From Chloroflexota bacterium (GTDB lineage Bacteria; Chloroflexota; Dormibacteria; Dormibacterales; Dormibacteraceae): 64,000 nt of DNA. Shown here in pieces: positions 49,909 to 59,699 of the stretch. The position numbers and the translations under genes were made by a program. Where the stretch lies: positions 1 to 64,000 of the forward strand of contig VBHB01000079.1 in NCBI GenBank assembly GCA_005880315.1. Reading direction: 5' to 3'. Every line of letters starts with the position of its first letter. Position 1 is the first letter of the stretch. The notes beneath the pieces were generated by a model, which saw only the letters and a list, made by a program, of their open reading frames with translations, ran no database searches and was not told the DNA's origin.

Positions 49909-50412
49909 CTAGCGGCTGCGTTTGCCGGCCCGAGGCTTGACCCCGTTGGCGCTCACCTTTCGAATCTCGGCGGACAGCTTGTCTATGCGCCCGTTGAGCC
50001 TGTCGATATCGTGGTGACTTGGTATCCGCAACCTTCGCAGCGCCCGCTCGATGGCCTCGTCGACCATGCTCTCGAGATCGCTGCGGCGTCGCTCGACCTG
50101 GTTGACCAGGTCGCCTGGCACGTTGAGCGTCTTGCGCACGTAGTCGAGGAGGGCTTGCCCGCGTTCGTGGATGGCGTCCGCACCCGCATCGACGAGACGG
50201 GCCGGCCCGCGCTTCTCCTCTTCGAGCACGATCTGCGAGAGCACGACCTGCGTCAGGTCCTGGCGAGTATCGCGATCGACGACCTCGATCGTGTGGCCGT
50301 CACGCACGAGGCCGGCGATGCCTTCGAGTGTTACGTACCGGCTGGTCTGCGTGTCGTAGAGCTTGCGATTCGCATACTTCTTGATAAGGTGTCTCTCGGG
50401 GGCTGGCGCCAC
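49909..50412 (-). CDS. polyhydroxyalkanoate synthesis regulator-like (PHB_acc N-terminal domain)
   Basis: 167 aa; HLIKKYANRKLYDTQTSRYVTLEGIAGLVRDG. Confidence 0.87.
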   Translation of the reverse strand: MAPAPERHLIKKYANRKLYDTQTSRYVTLEGIAGLVRDGHTIEVVDRDTRQDLTQVVLSQIVLEEEKRGPARLVDAGADAIHERGQALLDYVRKTLNVPGDLVNQVERRRSDLESMVDEAIERALRRLRIPSHHDIDRLNGRIDKLSAEIRKVSANGVKPRAGKRSR

Positions 50413-50475
50413 TTCAAGGCAATACTAATGCGGTGCGTTATGGCCGGCCGCACAGTCATATGGGGAGGTTGAGGC

Positions 50476-50994
50476 ATGGCGAAGAAGAAGCGTGCGTCGT
50501 CGCGATCGAAGTTCTTGAATCGGGCGGTGAAAGCCGGCCGCTCGTACCTACGAGAGGCCGAGCGACGCCTGCCGCCTGACGTTCGCAGACAGATCGATCG
50601 CAGCATCAAGGACGGCCAGAAGACCGTCGAGGGAGCGATCAAGCAGCTGCGCACGCGTCTGGACCGCACCGCCAACCAGGTCGACCTCGAGAAAGCGTTG
50701 AAACGCCTCGACGGCTTGAGCAAACAGGTGCAGCAGCTGGCGCGCTCGGTGTCGTCGCGGCCCGCGGCGACGACGACACGAAGGGCGACCAGGCGACCCG
50801 CCGCCCGGCGACGAACGGCTCGAGCCGCAGCTCCCAAAGCGGCCGCCTCACGAGCTACCACAACCAAGAGGGCTCCGACTCGGAGAGCCGCGCCGCGGCG
50901 GCGGGCGGAACCGAGCACGATCGTTGCACCGGCGACGTCCGAGTCGCCGTCCATGGCGATCCCGGACCCGTCCCCGCGCGAACCGGCCGGCTAG
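50476..50994 (+). CDS. coiled-coil protein with histone H1-like Arg/Ala/Thr/Pro-rich tail (phasin/PhaM-like?)
   Basis: 172 aa; N-terminal helical region (REAERRLPPDVRRQIDRSIKDGQKTVEGAIKQLRTRLD) plus TRRATRRPAARRRTARAAAPKAAASRATTTKRAPTRRAAPRRR tail. Confidence 0.6.
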   Translation: MAKKKRASSRSKFLNRAVKAGRSYLREAERRLPPDVRRQIDRSIKDGQKTVEGAIKQLRTRLDRTANQVDLEKALKRLDGLSKQVQQLARSVSSRPAATTTRRATRRPAARRRTARAAAPKAAASRATTTKRAPTRRAAPRRRAEPSTIVAPATSESPSMAIPDPSPREPAG

Positions 50995-52523
50995 CCCAAG
51001 GAGCCGAATACAGGGACTCCGCCCAGGAGCACCGCGCGGGGGCGCAGCCGGGGCCATTCCGCGCGTGGCCGTGCCAAGGGGTCGCCGTCATAGACCTGAA
51101 GATCGGCCAGCAGGCCTGGTTCGAGCGTGCCCTTGACCCCTTCCTCGAAGCTCGCGTAAGCGCCGCCGGATGTGTAAGCCCGGAGCGCCGCCAGCTCGCT
51201 GATGCCGTTGATCCGGTCATCGACCGCGGCGGCGATGCCGGGCCATGGGTTTGGGTCTTCCAGCACAGGTAGGTCGGAGCTGAACGCGACCGGCACGCCG
51301 GCGCGCAGCAAGGGGCCGTGGGCGGCGAGATCCCACCGGTGGTGAGCGGGGAACCCGGCTGATGGGAACTCTCGCGCGAATCGCGCGGCCATCGGCTGCA
51401 TCACCGCGACCATTCGCAGTCGTGCGAGACGCCGCTGAAGATCTGGTGGGCAAATGGTGCAATGCTCGACTCGGTGGCGCAGGTTCACCCCACCCGCCGC
51501 CTCGACTGCGTCGCACATGGCGGCGATCGCGCTGTCGCCGATCGCGTGTGCGGCCACCTGCAGCCCGGCCTGTGAAGCCGTGCCGACCAGCTCGCGGAGC
51601 TCCGCTGGAGGTGTCCGCCAGACGCTTTTGCCGGACCGCATTGCAACGCGTTCGGCGCCGCCGTCGACGAACACCTTTATGGGCCCGGCCCGGACCATCG
51701 CCCCGCCAAAACCTGCCCTGACTCCTAATCCCGACGCGGCTTCGAGCAGCTCCCACGAGAGAAATTCGTTGACGCGTATCCGGAGCTGCCGGCGCTCGGC
51801 CAGCAGCGCGTACGCGCGGAGGTCGTCCGCGAAGCCGCGATTGACCGCGGCGCCGACCGAGGTGATGCCTCGCGAGACCAAAAGCCGTTGAGCTTTCAGG
51901 ATCCCCTGGATTCGGTGCCGGAGCGGAGGCGGAGGCTGCACGTCGGCAACGAGTCTCATCGCTGACTCGAGCAGCAGGCCGTTGGGCGTGCCATCCAGAT
52001 CCCGACCGATGCGTCCGCCGGGCGGGTCCTTGGTTGCATCGGTGACGCCGGCGGCGGCCAGCGCAGCCGAGTTGGCGACGCGGGCGTGGCCGCCTCGCTC
52101 ATCGATGAACGCGGGTCGGTTGTGCGTCGCTTGGTCCAGCTCCAGACGGTGCGGCGCCCGCTTCTCGGCGAGCTCGACCACGCGATAGCCCATACCCTGC
52201 TGCCATTCGCCCGCCGAGTGGCCGCGGCCGTGAATTCGAAGGCGCTTCTGGATGTCGGCGACGCTCACCGCGCCGCCCAGGTCCGCCCCGAAGCGGGTCA
52301 AGCCGTAGTAGACGACGTGAGCGTGAGCGTCGTTGAAGCCCGGCAGCACATGACCACCCGCAAGATCGAAGACCCGTGTGCGCGGTGATCGCAAGCCCAT
52401 CACCTCGCTGCCGCCGGCTGCAATCACGATGCCCCCGGCGATCGCCAGATGAGTGCACGTGGCGAGGCCACTTCGTCCAAGAGTCCGAACGCGGCCCCCG
52501 GCCAGGATCAGATCTGCCTTCAC
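50991..52523 (-). CDS. amidohydrolase family protein (YtcJ-like)
   Basis: 510 aa; GGHVLPGFNDAHAHVVYYG, VAAHAIGDSAIA, RVEHC. Confidence 0.88.
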   Translation of the reverse strand: MKADLILAGGRVRTLGRSGLATCTHLAIAGGIVIAAGGSEVMGLRSPRTRVFDLAGGHVLPGFNDAHAHVVYYGLTRFGADLGGAVSVADIQKRLRIHGRGHSAGEWQQGMGYRVVELAEKRAPHRLELDQATHNRPAFIDERGGHARVANSAALAAAGVTDATKDPPGGRIGRDLDGTPNGLLLESAMRLVADVQPPPPLRHRIQGILKAQRLLVSRGITSVGAAVNRGFADDLRAYALLAERRQLRIRVNEFLSWELLEAASGLGVRAGFGGAMVRAGPIKVFVDGGAERVAMRSGKSVWRTPPAELRELVGTASQAGLQVAAHAIGDSAIAAMCDAVEAAGGVNLRHRVEHCTICPPDLQRRLARLRMVAVMQPMAARFAREFPSAGFPAHHRWDLAAHGPLLRAGVPVAFSSDLPVLEDPNPWPGIAAAVDDRINGISELAALRAYTSGGAYASFEEGVKGTLEPGLLADLQVYDGDPLARPRAEWPRLRPRAVLLGGVPVFGSLG

Positions 52524-52543
52524 GTCGCGGATAAAGTACGCAA

Positions 52544-53251
52544 ATGGCCGAGGTAAAGCTCTCCGACGACGGGCTGTACTACTGGGACGGCTCGCGGTGG
52601 GTCAGCACGCTTTCGCCAGACGGAAGGTGGCGATGGAACGGAACCGCCTGGGTGCCGTTGACAGACATGGTCGTGCCGACCTTCCAGGCGTACCAGGCGT
52701 ATCCACAGCCGGCCGCGTCGCGAGTGCCGACGCGCTGGACCAAGCCGCTTCAGTACGCGACCGTGGCGGCGTCCATCATCTATGCGGCATACACATTCAG
52801 CCTTCCGTTCTGGATGACAGGGACCATGTCTCAGGCCATGAATCAAGCGATGCAGCAGCAGGCTGCGCAGAATCCCGACATGGGCACCCCGCCACCCGAG
52901 ATCCTCTCCACCTACACGTCGATGATGACGGTGACGCTGTGGTTGGCCGTCTTCATCGTGGTCGCCCTCGCCACCGTGGTGATCATCGGGGCGCTCAAGC
53001 GATGGACGTGGATCTTCTATGCCGTCCTGGTCCTGCTCGGCCTGAGCACGCTGTTGCTGCCCTTCAACATCATCGGCGCCGTCTCGGGATCGTCGGGACT
53101 CAACGTCTATAGCCTGCCCCCCTGGATCTATTGGGCTTCGGTGGGGATCGGGATTCCATTAGCCGCACTGTTCGTATGCATGCTGGTGGCCGTCATCCGA
53201 TACGGGCCCTGGGCGATGCCGCGCAGGACGGACACCCCGGCGGCTAGCTGA
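52544..53251 (+). CDS. multi-TM membrane protein with N-terminal Trp-rich repeat
   Basis: 235 aa; YYWDGSRWVSTLSPDGRWRWNGTAWVPL then four hydrophobic stretches. Confidence 0.65.
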   Translation: MAEVKLSDDGLYYWDGSRWVSTLSPDGRWRWNGTAWVPLTDMVVPTFQAYQAYPQPAASRVPTRWTKPLQYATVAASIIYAAYTFSLPFWMTGTMSQAMNQAMQQQAAQNPDMGTPPPEILSTYTSMMTVTLWLAVFIVVALATVVIIGALKRWTWIFYAVLVLLGLSTLLLPFNIIGAVSGSSGLNVYSLPPWIYWASVGIGIPLAALFVCMLVAVIRYGPWAMPRRTDTPAAS

Positions 53252-54176
53252 GAAGGCTCGCGAGAAGCTTCGGATCGATATTGCCACCACTCACCACGGC
53301 GACGGTGTCGGGGCCCGGCTCCAGCTGCTCGAGCGCGGCGTAGGCGAGGGCGCCGGCGCCCTCGGCGACCACCTTGCCGGCGACCGCCAGCTCGGGAATC
53401 GCGGCGCGCAGCCGAGGCTCGGGGACGGTAAGCCACCGATCCACGACCCCTTTCATCAAGGGCAGCATCCGGGCATCGAACGGCGCCGTGGTGCCGTCGG
53501 CGATGGTATCGGGAGTGATCGACACCGGGCCACCAGCCTCCAGCGCCCGAGTCCATAACGCGTATCCGTCGGACTGCACACCGATCACCTCGACGTCCGG
53601 CCGTACTCCTTTGATCGCCGAGGCGACGCCGCCGATCAAGCCACCGCCACCAACCGGGACGAGCACGCGCGCCAGCGCGGGAACATCGTCGAGCACCTCC
53701 AGCCCGAGGCCGCCATGCCCTGCCATCACCTCTTGGTCTGCGAACGGATGGATGAAGGCTTCCGGCTCTGATTTCCAGCCTTCGTTGGCAAGCCAATCGA
53801 GGAGCGCCGGGCGCGGCATGAGCATCGGTTCGCCGCCCCATCGCTTGACGCCGTCGATCTTGGTCGCGGGAGCGGTCTCGTACATCACCACGCGGCACGG
53901 CACCCCAAGCGAATGCGCCGCGTACGCGCAAGCCTGGGCTGCGTTCCCAGCGCTGACGGTGATCAACCCCTTCTTGCGCCTCTCGTCGGGCAGGGCAAGC
54001 GCAGCAGCAAAGAATCCCCTGACCTTGAAGCTTCCGGTCGGCTGCAAGCACTCGAGCTTCAGCAATGCGCCTTCCACCGGCACCATCGGCGTCCGCTGCA
54101 CGTGCGGGCGTGCCCGTTCGGCCGCCGCACGGATGCGCTCGAGGTCGATCACGTTGAAAATGGTAGCCATGCCCAT
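53244..54176 (-). CDS. threonine/serine dehydratase-like PLP enzyme
   Basis: 310 aa; PLP lysine motif TGSFKVRG, VSAGNAAQACAYAA, PVGGGGLIGG. Confidence 0.88.
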   Translation of the reverse strand: MGMATIFNVIDLERIRAAAERARPHVQRTPMVPVEGALLKLECLQPTGSFKVRGFFAAALALPDERRKKGLITVSAGNAAQACAYAAHSLGVPCRVVMYETAPATKIDGVKRWGGEPMLMPRPALLDWLANEGWKSEPEAFIHPFADQEVMAGHGGLGLEVLDDVPALARVLVPVGGGGLIGGVASAIKGVRPDVEVIGVQSDGYALWTRALEAGGPVSITPDTIADGTTAPFDARMLPLMKGVVDRWLTVPEPRLRAAIPELAVAGKVVAEGAGALAYAALEQLEPGPDTVAVVSGGNIDPKLLASLLS

Positions 54177-54423
54177 CTACGAGTACCGCTGCGAGGAGTG
54201 CGGCAAGCGTTCGTCCGCGCTGTTGCCCAGTTACTCGTCCCCCGACCCGGTGTGCCCGCACTGCGGCAAGCCTGCCCTTCGCCGGCTGGTGTCGACGTTC
54301 GCCACCGCCCGCTCGGGCGAGGATGGAGGCGATGACTTCGGTGGCGATGACATGGGCGGCGACGACTTCGGTGGTGAAGGCGACGGCGACGGTGGTGGCT
54401 TCGACGACGGAGACGACCTCTGA
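54169..54423 (+). CDS. FmdB-family zinc ribbon protein with acidic Gly/Asp repeat tail
   Basis: MPIYEYRCEECGKRSS...CPHCGKPALRRLVS; tail GGDDFGGDDMGGDDFGGEGDGDGGG. Confidence 0.87.
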   Translation: MPIYEYRCEECGKRSSALLPSYSSPDPVCPHCGKPALRRLVSTFATARSGEDGGDDFGGDDMGGDDFGGEGDGDGGGFDDGDDL

Positions 54424-55124
54424 TGGGAATGCACCACGGCGTCCTGGCGGCGAACAAACCATGGCCCGACCTGCTCGGCGCGCTGCAGAAGCATTGCGGA
54501 ACGCTGCAGGATCAGGGCACTGTCGCCCCTGGGCAGTGGCTCGACCTGCCACAGGGCGAGGACGCGTTCCACGTGACCTCGCGCGACGGCACGAGCTATC
54601 TGCTGGACCCGGCGTTGGTGCTCACGAGCAGTCCCGACCTGGTCGTTTCCCTCTCGCGCGAGCTCGACTGCATGGTCGCTTCGGTTGGGGCCGAGACCGT
54701 GAGTGGAACGTTCTGGCTCGCAGCAGCCGAGCAAGGCCGGCTCGTCAGGCTTCACTGGAATGTCCGTTCCAGCCTCACCGAACCATTCGATCTCGGGGAT
54801 AGGCTGGTCAGCGAGAACGAGGTCCCTCTGGAGGACGTCGATGGAAAGGGATTGCTCGCCGCCATGGATGTCCTCGGGCTCGATCCAGGTCCCGTGATGA
54901 CGCCCACCTCCGGGCAGAAGTACCTGTGGACGGGGGCGACCGTGCCCGCGGCGGGTGACCTGCAGGCTCAGATCAACGCCCACCACGACAGGTTCAAGCG
55001 CCCTGACGAGGGAGACTGGACGAAGCGAATCAAGGTGGTGGGGCGCTCGGGCGGCGGTTTCGACCTCCAGTACCAGCCGCCATCCCAGAAGCCCTCGCTG
55101 TTGAAGCGCCTCTTCCGAAGGTAG
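54423..55124 (+). CDS. hypothetical protein
   Basis: 233 aa ORF immediately overlapping the FmdB-like gene; no motif recognised. Confidence 0.65.
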   Translation: MGMHHGVLAANKPWPDLLGALQKHCGTLQDQGTVAPGQWLDLPQGEDAFHVTSRDGTSYLLDPALVLTSSPDLVVSLSRELDCMVASVGAETVSGTFWLAAAEQGRLVRLHWNVRSSLTEPFDLGDRLVSENEVPLEDVDGKGLLAAMDVLGLDPGPVMTPTSGQKYLWTGATVPAAGDLQAQINAHHDRFKRPDEGDWTKRIKVVGRSGGGFDLQYQPPSQKPSLLKRLFRR

Positions 55125-56510
55125 TCAGCCCGAGCCCAGCACCGCGTTCGCCGCGGCGATGAGCTCGCGGCTGTGCGCAGTGTCGCGGGCGAAGATTCTG
55201 AAGAGGGTCATACGCACGGGCAGCCGCCGGAAGAGGTCGAGCACCTGGCTCTGCTGATACCGATCCTCGAGGGGATCGTAGACAAGGATTTCGGAGGTCT
55301 CGTTGAGTGGGTTGAAGGCGCGCGACTCCTGCGCCGCGACATCGACCTCGAACTCGATCGAGCGCATCCGGGCAGGCAGCCTGTCGCGGAGCATGCGTGC
55401 GAACTGCTCCCGGGTGACACCGAGCGCAGGGCCAGAGGCGTCGACCGCATCCGCGTGCCCCTGGTAGATGAGCCTCCACTTGAGCTTGCGCGCGACCACA
55501 TCGGCCCACGCGCTGCCGAGCTCGCGCTTCCTGGCATCCCCTTCGCCGAGCGCCCACCGGTTCACCTCAGAGAGCAAGGCCCACTCGGTGAACATCAAGT
55601 ACTCGTCCAATCGTTCGAGCGGGTTGCCGGTCAGGAGCAGCTCGACGGTCGGGCGGAACACCTCGCGAAGCTGCAGGTCGATGCGGCGCACCGTGCGATG
55701 GAAATAAACCTGCTCGTAGAGGTATAGCCGGGCGCTCAAGAACATGTAAAGCGCCTCTGCGGCGTGGGCGTGCAGGGTCAGGCCGCGCTCAGAGATGAAG
55801 GAGTAGTGAAGGATGCGCTGCACGTCGACGGGCCCGGCCGCGACCCCACATATATAGGAATCGCGAGGAACGTAGTCCATGTTGTCGGCCGAATACGCAC
55901 CGACCATGGCCGGCTTCAGCGCGACCAGCCAGGCCGGGGCATCAAAACCCTCCAGGTCGGAGGCCGCGATCAGGTAGGCCACCCATCGCGGGTCAATGCG
56001 CTCTCCCGGTTCGAAGTCGGCGTTGGGTGAGGCGCCGAGCCCCGCGACCAGGTCCGCCAGCGGGCCCATGATGAGCGCCCGGCCGACAACCTCGTGGTCG
56101 ATACCCCACATGTCCAGGTAGTTCTCGTCGAAGAAATGTCCGAAGGGGCCGTGGCCGACGTCGTGCAGCAGACCCGCCATGCGCATCGTCTCCTCGACCA
56201 GGGCGACCGAGGGCGTGCCGGCGCAGCACGAGGCCAGGGTTGGATGGAGATGGCCGGCCCACTCGCCGGCCAGGTGCATGGCACCCAGGGCGTGCTGGAA
56301 GCGGGAATGCTCCGCGGTCGCGAAAACCCACCATGCGCTCTGGAGCTGGTGGATTCGCCGAAGCCGCTGCAGCCAGGCGCTGTCGACAAGATCCTGCTCG
56401 GCCGACCTCCCCGGCACGCCGCCGGGCCCGCCCTTGGTGATGCGGAGGTATCGGTAGATGGGGTCACTGGATAGATTGACGCGCGAGTACTCGTCCGGGA
56501 GCAGAGTCAT
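55125..56510 (-). CDS. HD-domain phosphohydrolase (dNTPase/SAMHD1-like)
   Basis: 461 aa; ARFQHALG-like SRFQHALGAMHLA, GLLHDVGHGPFGHFFDE HD motif. Confidence 0.88.
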   Translation of the reverse strand: MTLLPDEYSRVNLSSDPIYRYLRITKGGPGGVPGRSAEQDLVDSAWLQRLRRIHQLQSAWWVFATAEHSRFQHALGAMHLAGEWAGHLHPTLASCCAGTPSVALVEETMRMAGLLHDVGHGPFGHFFDENYLDMWGIDHEVVGRALIMGPLADLVAGLGASPNADFEPGERIDPRWVAYLIAASDLEGFDAPAWLVALKPAMVGAYSADNMDYVPRDSYICGVAAGPVDVQRILHYSFISERGLTLHAHAAEALYMFLSARLYLYEQVYFHRTVRRIDLQLREVFRPTVELLLTGNPLERLDEYLMFTEWALLSEVNRWALGEGDARKRELGSAWADVVARKLKWRLIYQGHADAVDASGPALGVTREQFARMLRDRLPARMRSIEFEVDVAAQESRAFNPLNETSEILVYDPLEDRYQQSQVLDLFRRLPVRMTLFRIFARDTAHSRELIAAANAVLGSG

Positions 56511-56620
56511 GGACGGAAACCTCGTCGAGAGATTCGGTGACCAGGTGGCTCAGATGCTAGGCGCGGTCGAGCACCGAAGCGAACGCATTCTGTGATGCGT
56601 GAGCGAGGAGCGGATACCTC

Positions 56621-56650
56621 TGGGGCCCCCATGCCGAAGGCATGGGAGGC
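56621..56650 (+). repeat. dispersed palindromic element, copy D
   Basis: GGGGCC then CCCATGCC-GAA-GGCATGGG, 8-bp perfect stem. Confidence 0.5.
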
Positions 56651-56709
56651 AGTGGGCCGCCTGGGCGCCGAAGATCCGGCGTCGGCTTCCGGCCATGACT
56701 CTCGTCCCA

Positions 56710-57048
56710 TCAGGCGATTATCGGCATGACCAGCTCGGGCCATCCGTGGTCGCCCATCGCGGCCAGGTAACCGTCGACCGCGCTGACCAGCGGTGCGAGG
56801 TTGATGCCGCCATGCTCTGGCAGATAGGGCCGCAAGTAGTCCGCTCCGCTTCGCCATTTGTTGACCGTGCCACGCCTGTTGCGCCGGGTGTAATGGAGAC
56901 AGCCCGCCGCCACCTGGATCAGGCCCTTGTAGAAACCCGACTCCGGCCCCTTCCGGTCTGGCATCCACTCGTGCTCCCATGCCTCGTGCGCGTCCCAGTA
57001 CCGTCCGCTGTTGAAGAGCTCGACGCCCCGCCTCAGGCCTGGGGTCAT
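56710..57048 (-). CDS. DUF309 domain protein
   Basis: MTPGLRRGVELFNSGRYWDAHEAWEHEWMP...GFYKGLIQVAAGCLHYTRRNRRGT. Confidence 0.82.
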   Translation of the reverse strand: MTPGLRRGVELFNSGRYWDAHEAWEHEWMPDRKGPESGFYKGLIQVAAGCLHYTRRNRRGTVNKWRSGADYLRPYLPEHGGINLAPLVSAVDGYLAAMGDHGWPELVMPIIA

Positions 57049-58037
57049 GAGTACGGCGGGAACCGCCGCCCGGCACCCGACTCGATCAAGCCGCCGTGCC
57101 CGAGCCGCAGCAGGTCCTTCGCGTCGGCGCGACCGTAGGCGAAGACGAAGGGCAGCAGCAGGTCGAGCGAGCTCGATCGACCGAACCCCGCGCATGAGGC
57201 GACACCGACCACCGCCGCGTGGTTCAAGCGAGCGAGCCAGAGCATGCTGCCCGGGTGCATCGGGGCGCCGAGCTGGAGCAGCAGTCCGCCGGCTCTCGTC
57301 AGCTCCGCGTACGCGGGGTCGAGTGGATCGATGGCAGACGCGCCGGCGAAGAGGATGAGCTCGGCATTCGTTTCCTCTGCCTCGCGATAAGCGGCGGCGA
57401 CTGCATCACTGGTCCGCGCCACCTCGCGAACCGCCAGCAGCTCGGCCCCGTACCAACCCAGCTTGGCGGTGACCGCCGCGCGGAACAGATCCCGCGCCTT
57501 TGGCTTGAGGCGTTCGGTCGCCACGACGAATGTGCGGAGGGGGCGAAACGGCAGGAGCTCGATGACCGGACCTTGCTCGCGCGCGATCCGCTCGGTGTCG
57601 TCGATTAGGTGGCTGGGTACCGCGACTGGGGTCACCTTGCAGCCTGCCACCTCTTCGCCTTCCGCCACCGCCTGACCGTCCATCAGCGTGAACAGGGACA
57701 CGAACCCGACCGCATTGATCGCATCGACCAGGTCAGCGCGCACTCGCACCAGACCGCGCCGCTTCGCGATCAGCCGCGCCTGGCTCTGCACCGGCGGTTG
57801 CGCCTCCAGATTTGGGGCCGACAACGCTGCGGCCAGCCTCCGGGCCGCCAGATCCTCGTGGAGGTCGCCGGGTTCGAGCTCGACAACATGAACTTCGCCG
57901 AACCCGCGCACACGCTCCAGGTGCGCCGCCTCGAGGACCGTGCCTTTGCGGAGGTCTGGGCCCAGGTCGTGGACGAGGACGCGGCCCTCGATGTCGGCCA
58001 CCGTCACCGTGGCGCCCTCCAGCCTGTGCGCTCGCAT
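57045..58037 (-). CDS. molybdopterin-binding (MoeA/Mog-like) protein
   Basis: Start at MRAHRLEGATVTVADIEGRVLVHD; NAELILFAGASAIDPLDP and GGLIESGAGRRFPPYS region; ORF-track extension to 59078 rejected because it runs antisense to cysS. Confidence 0.65.
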   Translation of the reverse strand: MRAHRLEGATVTVADIEGRVLVHDLGPDLRKGTVLEAAHLERVRGFGEVHVVELEPGDLHEDLAARRLAAALSAPNLEAQPPVQSQARLIAKRRGLVRVRADLVDAINAVGFVSLFTLMDGQAVAEGEEVAGCKVTPVAVPSHLIDDTERIAREQGPVIELLPFRPLRTFVVATERLKPKARDLFRAAVTAKLGWYGAELLAVREVARTSDAVAAAYREAEETNAELILFAGASAIDPLDPAYAELTRAGGLLLQLGAPMHPGSMLWLARLNHAAVVGVASCAGFGRSSSLDLLLPFVFAYGRADAKDLLRLGHGGLIESGAGRRFPPYS

Positions 58038-58061
58038 TACTGCGAGCATAGATTCGATCTC

Positions 58062-59462
58062 GTGGCGGCATTGCGGCTGTACAACACGCTCTCGCGGCAG
58101 AAGGAGGAGCTGCGCCCTCTTCGTGCCGGCGTTATCCGCATCTATTCGTGCGGTCCGACGGTCTATCGCTACGTCCACATCGGCAATCTGCGCACCTTCA
58201 TGCTCCCCGACCTGCTGCGAAGAAGCCTCGAATATCTCGGGTACCGCACTGAACAGGTGATGAACATCACCGACGTCGGGCATCTGACGGACGACACCTT
58301 CGACCGCGGCGAGGACAAGATGCTGGTGGCGGCGCGCCTCGAGAGCAAGTCGCCTGAAGAGATCGCTGAGTACTACACCCAGGCGTTCATGGAGGACGCC
58401 GCCCTGGTCAACATCCGGCCGGCCGACCACAACCCGCGAGCCACGCAGTACATCGCGCAGATGATCGAGCTCATCGAAAAGCTCATCGCCGGTGGCCACG
58501 CTTACGAGGTTGGCGGAACTGTCTATTACGACATCGGAAGTTTTGCGACTTACGGTCGGCTGTCGCGCAACACCACCGACAAGCTGCTCGCAGGTTCGCG
58601 CGGCGAGGTCGATCCGCGCAAGCGACACCCGGGTGACTTCACGCTGTGGAAGGCTGCCGGTGAACACCGGGTGCAGGTATGGCCCAGCCCTTGGGGCCCG
58701 GGTTTCCCCGGCTGGCACATCGAGTGTTCCGCGATGTCGATGTCGCTGCTCGGCACGACTTTCGATATCCACACCGGTGGGGCGGACAACGTGTTTCCGC
58801 ACCACGAGGCCGAGCTCGCCCAATCCGAGGGCGTCACCGGGCATCGGGTGGTGAATCTTTGGCTGCATGGCGGCCTGTTGATGCTGGCGGGGGCAAGGAT
58901 GGCCAAGTCGGCGGGGAATTTCTTTCGCATCACCGAGCTCGTGGACCAGGGTTTCGATCCCCTCGCGTTTCGATACCTCGCGCTGCAGGCGAAGTACCGG
59001 ACCAAGCTCAACTTCAGCACCGAGGGGCTTGCTGGTGCAGACCGGGCGCTCGCGCTGCTTCGCGAGAGGGTGGCGCAATGGTCGGCCGGCGCAGACGCGA
59101 TCTCACATCAAGAGGAGCTCGACGCTTTCGAGGCTCGATTCCGGGCCGCGCTGGAAGACGACCTCGACCTGCCCGCCGCCATGGCCCTGGTCTCGGAAGT
59201 CACGCACTCGAGCCTCCCAGCCGGAGGCAAGGCTGAACTTCTGCGCAGGTGGGACCGCGTCCTCGGGTTGGACCTCGACCGGGTCGCGCCGAACGTCGCG
59301 CTCCCTGGGGGCGCCCAGGCGCTGCTCGAAGCGCGCGAAAGAGCGCGGGCGGCCAAGGATTTCGAGACTTCGGATCGCCTTCGCGACGAGCTGGCCGCGA
59401 TTGGGGTGGCGGTCACCGACACCGCGGAAGGACAGCGCTGGAAGGCCGCCCCACATAAATAA
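58062..59462 (+). CDS. cysS: cysteine-tRNA ligase
   Basis: YSCGPTVYRYVHIGNLRTFMLPDLLRR (HIGN), GWHIECSAMSMSLLG, HTGGADNVFPHHEAELAQSE, RMAKSAGNFF; GTG (58062) or TTG (58071) start. Confidence 0.92.
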   Translation: MAALRLYNTLSRQKEELRPLRAGVIRIYSCGPTVYRYVHIGNLRTFMLPDLLRRSLEYLGYRTEQVMNITDVGHLTDDTFDRGEDKMLVAARLESKSPEEIAEYYTQAFMEDAALVNIRPADHNPRATQYIAQMIELIEKLIAGGHAYEVGGTVYYDIGSFATYGRLSRNTTDKLLAGSRGEVDPRKRHPGDFTLWKAAGEHRVQVWPSPWGPGFPGWHIECSAMSMSLLGTTFDIHTGGADNVFPHHEAELAQSEGVTGHRVVNLWLHGGLLMLAGARMAKSAGNFFRITELVDQGFDPLAFRYLALQAKYRTKLNFSTEGLAGADRALALLRERVAQWSAGADAISHQEELDAFEARFRAALEDDLDLPAAMALVSEVTHSSLPAGGKAELLRRWDRVLGLDLDRVAPNVALPGGAQALLEARERARAAKDFETSDRLRDELAAIGVAVTDTAEGQRWKAAPHK

Positions 59463-59481
59463 AAAGGAGAGGTTGCTCTTA

Positions 59482-59499
59482 GGCCGGATTATTCCGGCC
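59482..59499. repeat. hairpin GGCCGGA-TTAT-TCCGGCC followed by GTCCC
   Basis: 7-bp perfect stem; related to 17187-17205. Confidence 0.55.
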
Positions 59500-59605
59500 G
59501 TCCCCGAGCGTACCCATAAGATGCCTGGCGTTGCGCTGAGTTCCTTCTAAGTCAATCCCAACCGTTAAGGGAAAAAGAGCAGCGACGCGCGAAGCGCCTC
59601 GCGAT

Positions 59606-59630
59606 GAGGGAAAACCGCAGGTTGTCCCTC
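59606..59630. terminator. hairpin between convergent cysS and hypothetical gene
   Basis: GAGGGAAAACC-GCA-GGTTGTCCCTC, 10 pairs with one mismatch. Confidence 0.5.
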
Positions 59631-59699
59631 ATAAGGGGTTGTAGGGGCCGAGCCTTGCGGCCCGGCCCCGACGAGAGGAAGGGTCTTAGTTAGCCGCGG

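Noticed and set aside
54300-54423. Repeated ggcgatgac/ggcggcgacgac units
   Set aside because: Encodes the acidic Gly/Asp tail common in FmdB-like zinc-ribbon proteins; not an independent repeat element.
58038-59078. Minus-strand extension of the 57045-59078 ORF (677 aa)
   Set aside because: Antisense to cysS; the recognisable molybdopterin-binding protein starts at about 58037.
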